Shown here: in pieces, positions 5,294 to 6,416 of the stretch
Layout of the letters: every line of letters starts with the position of its first letter
How positions within the stretch are numbered: position 1 is the stretch's first letter
Origin: DASXTS01 sp036505275
GTDB lineage: Bacteria; Actinomycetota; Actinomycetes; Mycobacteriales; Pseudonocardiaceae
Length of the DNA stretch: 6,416 nt
Direction of reading: 5' to 3'
Assembly (NCBI GenBank): GCA_036505275.1
Contig: DASXTS010000097.1
Span: forward strand, 1 to 6,416
The notes under the pieces: generated by a model
The model's input: the letters and a program-made list of their open reading frames with translations, nothing else
What the model was told of the DNA's origin: nothing
Databases searched by the model: none
Made by a program: the position numbers and the translations under genes

Positions 5294-6235
5294 TCACTCC
5301 TCGTCGGGTGTCTGCGGTGCTTGGGGTGCGTGCCGTGCGTGCGGTGCGTGCCGGTCGGCGGTGAGCAGGTCCAGCAGTGGACGCGCGGCGGCCTGGATGG
5401 CGGCCAGATCGGACAGATCGGACAGGTCGGCGTGCTGGCCTGGGACGTCCTCGATCAGCAGCGTGATCCCCGGTGCCAGCCGCACGCCGCGCAGCGCGAC
5501 GGCCTCGATACCGGGCGGCCCCGCACCGGCTCCGGCGTCCGCCCCGGCCACGACCCCTGGCACGGCTTCTGTCACGGCCCCTGGCACGACGGCTGGCGCG
5601 GCCCCTGCCACGACCCCTGGCACGGCCCCTGCCACGACGGCTGGCGCGGCGGCATGAACGCGACCGGAGTCAAGTCCGGGCTCGTCGGAAACCTGACTGG
5701 CGTCGCGTTCACGCGAAACGCTCGCCGTCGCAGCCGTCGCAGCCGCTGGAGCTGTCGCAGCCACCGCAGCCGCTGGAGCTACCGCAGCCGCTGGAGCCCC
5801 AGCAGGCTGTGGCCGGTCGGCCCAGAATCGGGTGCGGCCGACCGGCGGCTCCGCCGGCGGTCGTGAGTGGGAAATGGTGTTCTGACACCATTTCCCACTC
5901 ACGGGGGCCCCAACGGGGCCCAACCGGGCGACCTCGGCGAGGCGGTCGTCGGTGGCGCCGGCGAGCTCGGCCTGGATCTCGGCGAGCGAGCGGCCGTCCG
6001 CCTGCCGGCGCTTGATGGCGACGAGCTGCAGCAGATGCCGCCGGCCGTAGAGGGCGATCCGACCGCGGGTGGCCAGCGGGCGGTCGACCAGACCGCGGGT
6101 GACGTACCAGCGGATGGCCCGCTGGTCGGGCACGTCACGAACGCGGCCGGTGGGTGCTCCGGGGTAGTCGACGGCCAGCGCCGAGCCGACCAGCCCGGTG
6201 AGCTCGTCGAGCGTGCACAGCGCGCCGTCCTGCAT
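5294..6235 (-). CDS. MerR-family regulator paired with the VIT/VWA gene
   Basis: A 313-aa regulator, longer than ordinary MerR proteins. The N-terminal DNA-binding domain spans about 5-92. It shows LCTLDELTGLVG (6-17), then RDVPDQRAIRWYVTRGLVDR (33-52), a variant of the usual IRYYTxxGLLDRP, the wing ATRGRIALYGRRHLLQLVAIKR (55-76) and SLAEIQAEL (83-91). Residues 111-125 are encoded by a perfect palindrome. Residues 145-173 and 198-233 are Ala/Pro/Val/Gly repeats. A more ordinary segment, GIEAVALRGVRLAPGITLLIED (242-263) with AIQAAARPLLDLL (279-291), may be the effector or partner domain. There is no metal-binding cysteine pattern. It presumably controls itself and the overlapping VIT/VWA gene, as the tandem TGACA-N-TGTCA sites at its promoter suggest. 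ATG 6235 is chosen because it precedes the conserved domain directly; GTG 6241 or 6244 are alternatives, and starts farther upstream would run through the operator. Confidence 0.85.
   Translation of the reverse strand: MQDGALCTLDELTGLVGSALAVDYPGAPTGRVRDVPDQRAIRWYVTRGLVDRPLATRGRIALYGRRHLLQLVAIKRRQADGRSLAEIQAELAGATDDRLAEVARLGPVGAPVSGKWCQNTISHSRPPAEPPVGRTRFWADRPQPAGAPAAAVAPAAAVAATAPAAATAATASVSRERDASQVSDEPGLDSGRVHAAAPAVVAGAVPGVVAGAAPAVVPGAVTEAVPGVVAGADAGAGAGPPGIEAVALRGVRLAPGITLLIEDVPGQHADLSDLSDLAAIQAAARPLLDLLTADRHAPHARHAPQAPQTPDEE
5297..5302 (-). promoter_or_regulatory. Ribosome binding site GAGGAG of the VIT/VWA gene
   Basis: GAGGAG on the - strand encodes the last two Glu codons of merR and sits 8 nt before ATG 5288. 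It favours this ATG over GTG 5297, which would lie inside the ribosome binding site itself. It also indicates translational coupling of the two genes. Confidence 0.65.
5537..5644. repeat. Degenerate 24-bp repeats in merR linker
   Basis: On the - strand these encode 8-residue units PAVVAGAV, PGVVAGAA, PAVVPGAV and a diverged TEAVPGVVAGAD (residues 198-233). They are probably a flexible or extended linker. The pattern suggests growth by slippage of a 24-bp unit. Confidence 0.65.
5717..5803. repeat. Imperfect repeats of CGCAGCCGCTGGAGC in merR linker
   Basis: CGCAGCCGCTGGAGC occurs three times on the + strand, with shorter CGCAGCC pieces between. The - strand codes an Ala-rich stretch (AAAVAPAAAVAATAPAAAT, about residues 149-167). 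It is low-complexity linker with no recognised function. Confidence 0.6.
5862..5903. repeat. Perfect palindrome, 19-bp arms with 4-nt loop, inside merR
   Basis: GTGAGTGGGAAATGGTGT (5863-5880) faces its exact reverse complement (5885-5902) across TCTG, and C5862/G5903 extend it to 19 bp. It is less GC-rich than the surrounding DNA. On the coding strand it reads in frame as residues 111-125 (SGKWCQNTISHS core), just after the MerR DNA-binding domain. It resembles a dispersed palindromic repeat of the REP or small-MITE kind. No terminal duplication is evident. Confidence 0.9.
5905..5921. repeat. Second inverted repeat abutting the palindrome
   Basis: GGGCCCC (5905-5911) and GGGGCCC (5915-5921) are perfect arms around AAC. 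On the other side of the large palindrome, CGACCG (5839-5844) and CGGTCG (5858-5863) form an imperfect hairpin. Three hairpins thus lie side by side in 83 bp of coding sequence. Confidence 0.6.
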
Positions 6236-6242
6236 GGCCACC

Positions 6243-6285
6243 ACGATGGCACCACGATCTGACACTGTCAATATGACACTGTCAA
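6243..6285 (-). promoter_or_regulatory. Possible merR promoter(s) overlapping the tandem repeat
   Basis: TTGACA occurs twice on the - strand (6285-6280 and 6271-6266), each within a repeat copy. From the second, a 17-bp spacer leads to CATCGT (6248-6243), which would start RNA near 6236, almost at ATG 6235, giving little or no leader. From the first, 17 bp leads to TCAGAT (6262-6257). The -35 hexamers are perfect; the -10 hexamers are weak. Confidence 0.45.
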
Positions 6286-6287
6286 TA
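6260..6287. promoter_or_regulatory. Perfect 14-bp tandem repeat, likely MerR operator
   Basis: TGACACTGTCAATA occurs twice without a gap (6260-6273, 6274-6287). Each copy contains the dyad TGACA-N-TGTCA. It lies between the divergent merR and mocR genes and covers both TTGACA hexamers of the merR promoter, so binding would be expected to repress or remodel it. Binding by the adjacent MerR is inference; the divergent MocR is the alternative. Confidence 0.7.
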
Positions 6288-6305
6288 ACTCCAATGATCT
6301 CCGAG

Positions 6306-6311
6306 TAGGCT
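6306..6311 (+). promoter_or_regulatory. Possible -10 TAGGCT of the mocR gene
   Basis: TAGGCT lies 9 nt before GTG 6321, which would start RNA at or next to the GTG (leaderless mRNA). No good -35 is visible 17-18 bp upstream. No clear ribosome binding site precedes the GTG except a too-close GAGG (6315-6318). Confidence 0.35.
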
Positions 6312-6320
6312 TCCGAGGCC

Positions 6321-6416
6321 GTGCCGATCGACGACGTGCCACTGTCTCTGGAGCGGGCCACCGGGCGACCGCTGGCGGTCCAGCTCGCCGACGCGCTGCG
6401 CTCGGCGGCCGCGGTC
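6321..6416 (+). CDS. MocR/PdxR-type GntR regulator, N-terminal part
   Basis: The first 32 codons, cut by the window edge. GTG 6321 is the only plausible start, because an in-frame TAG lies at 6306-6308. The peptide carries PLSLERATGRPLAVQLADALRSA, which matches the usual beginning of MocR-type regulators (xLxLDRxSGxPLxxQLxxALRxAI). These have a GntR winged helix followed by a large fold-type I aminotransferase-like domain that binds PLP; both remaining parts would lie to the right. A plain GntR regulator is possible but less likely from this motif. It is divergent from merR. PdxR-type members control vitamin B6 genes, and many MocR genes sit divergent to PNPOx-like genes, so the gene at 1980-2660 is a candidate target. 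Confidence 0.7.
   Translation, partial: MPIDDVPLSLERATGRPLAVQLADALRSAAAV

Noticed and set aside
3990..5657. Long open frame of 555 codons on the + strand opposite the VIT/VWA and merR genes.
   Set aside because: It mirrors the coding strand in GC-rich DNA; the translation is His/Arg/Gly/Pro-rich with no domain, while the - strand has clear VIT, VWA and MerR motifs.
5537..5660. On the + strand the merR linker repeats read as a striking His/Trp/Cys/Gly peptide (HDPWHG, CHDGWRG units), like a metal-binding repeat.
   Set aside because: It is the reverse complement of the Ala/Val/Pro linker repeats. The frame runs across merR without a ribosome binding site or recognised start, and the - strand frame holds the MerR domain.

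Overview
The window comes from a very GC-rich genome, with strong G/C in third codon positions and GTG starts. The gene set (gpsA next to a PLP-dependent cystathionine lyase, a cysteine-dioxygenase-like cupin, a NimA-like flavin split-barrel protein, a MerR regulator paired with a VIT/VWA protein, and a MocR/PdxR-type regulator) points to an actinobacterium. Pseudonocardiales (Amycolatopsis-like) is my best guess from remembered relatives, not a demonstrated assignment. No tRNA, rRNA, CRISPR array or insertion sequence was seen.

Left block (1-1976, + strand): the 3' end of gpsA is followed after 5 bp by a complete cystathionine gamma-lyase-type gene, probably one operon. A 228-bp intergenic region with several inverted repeats precedes a 140-aa cupin related to actinobacterial cysteine dioxygenase. 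The lyase would make cysteine and a normal dioxygenase would oxidise it. This cupin has lost two of the three iron-ligand histidines and the active-site tyrosine, so it is probably not a normal dioxygenase. The last part of its leader can fold so that its ribosome binding site is paired.

Centre and right (1980-6235, - strand): reading leftwards, a MerR-type regulator is translationally overlapped or coupled with a large VIT/VWA protein. After 90 bp comes a PNPOx-like flavoprotein, which ends tail to tail with the cupin, 3 bp apart. The merR promoter carries a perfect 14-bp tandem repeat, each copy containing TGACA-N-TGTCA. The merR gene contains a perfect 19-bp-arm palindrome in its linker and two blocks of Ala/Pro/Val repeats.

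Right edge (6321-6416, + strand): the first 32 codons of a MocR/PdxR-type GntR regulator. The PNPOx gene has clustered GTGGnCT half-sites upstream that resemble PdxR-type sites. MocR regulators are often divergent from such genes. The two would be divergent neighbours here if the merR-VIT/VWA pair were removed, which suggests that this pair was inserted between them.
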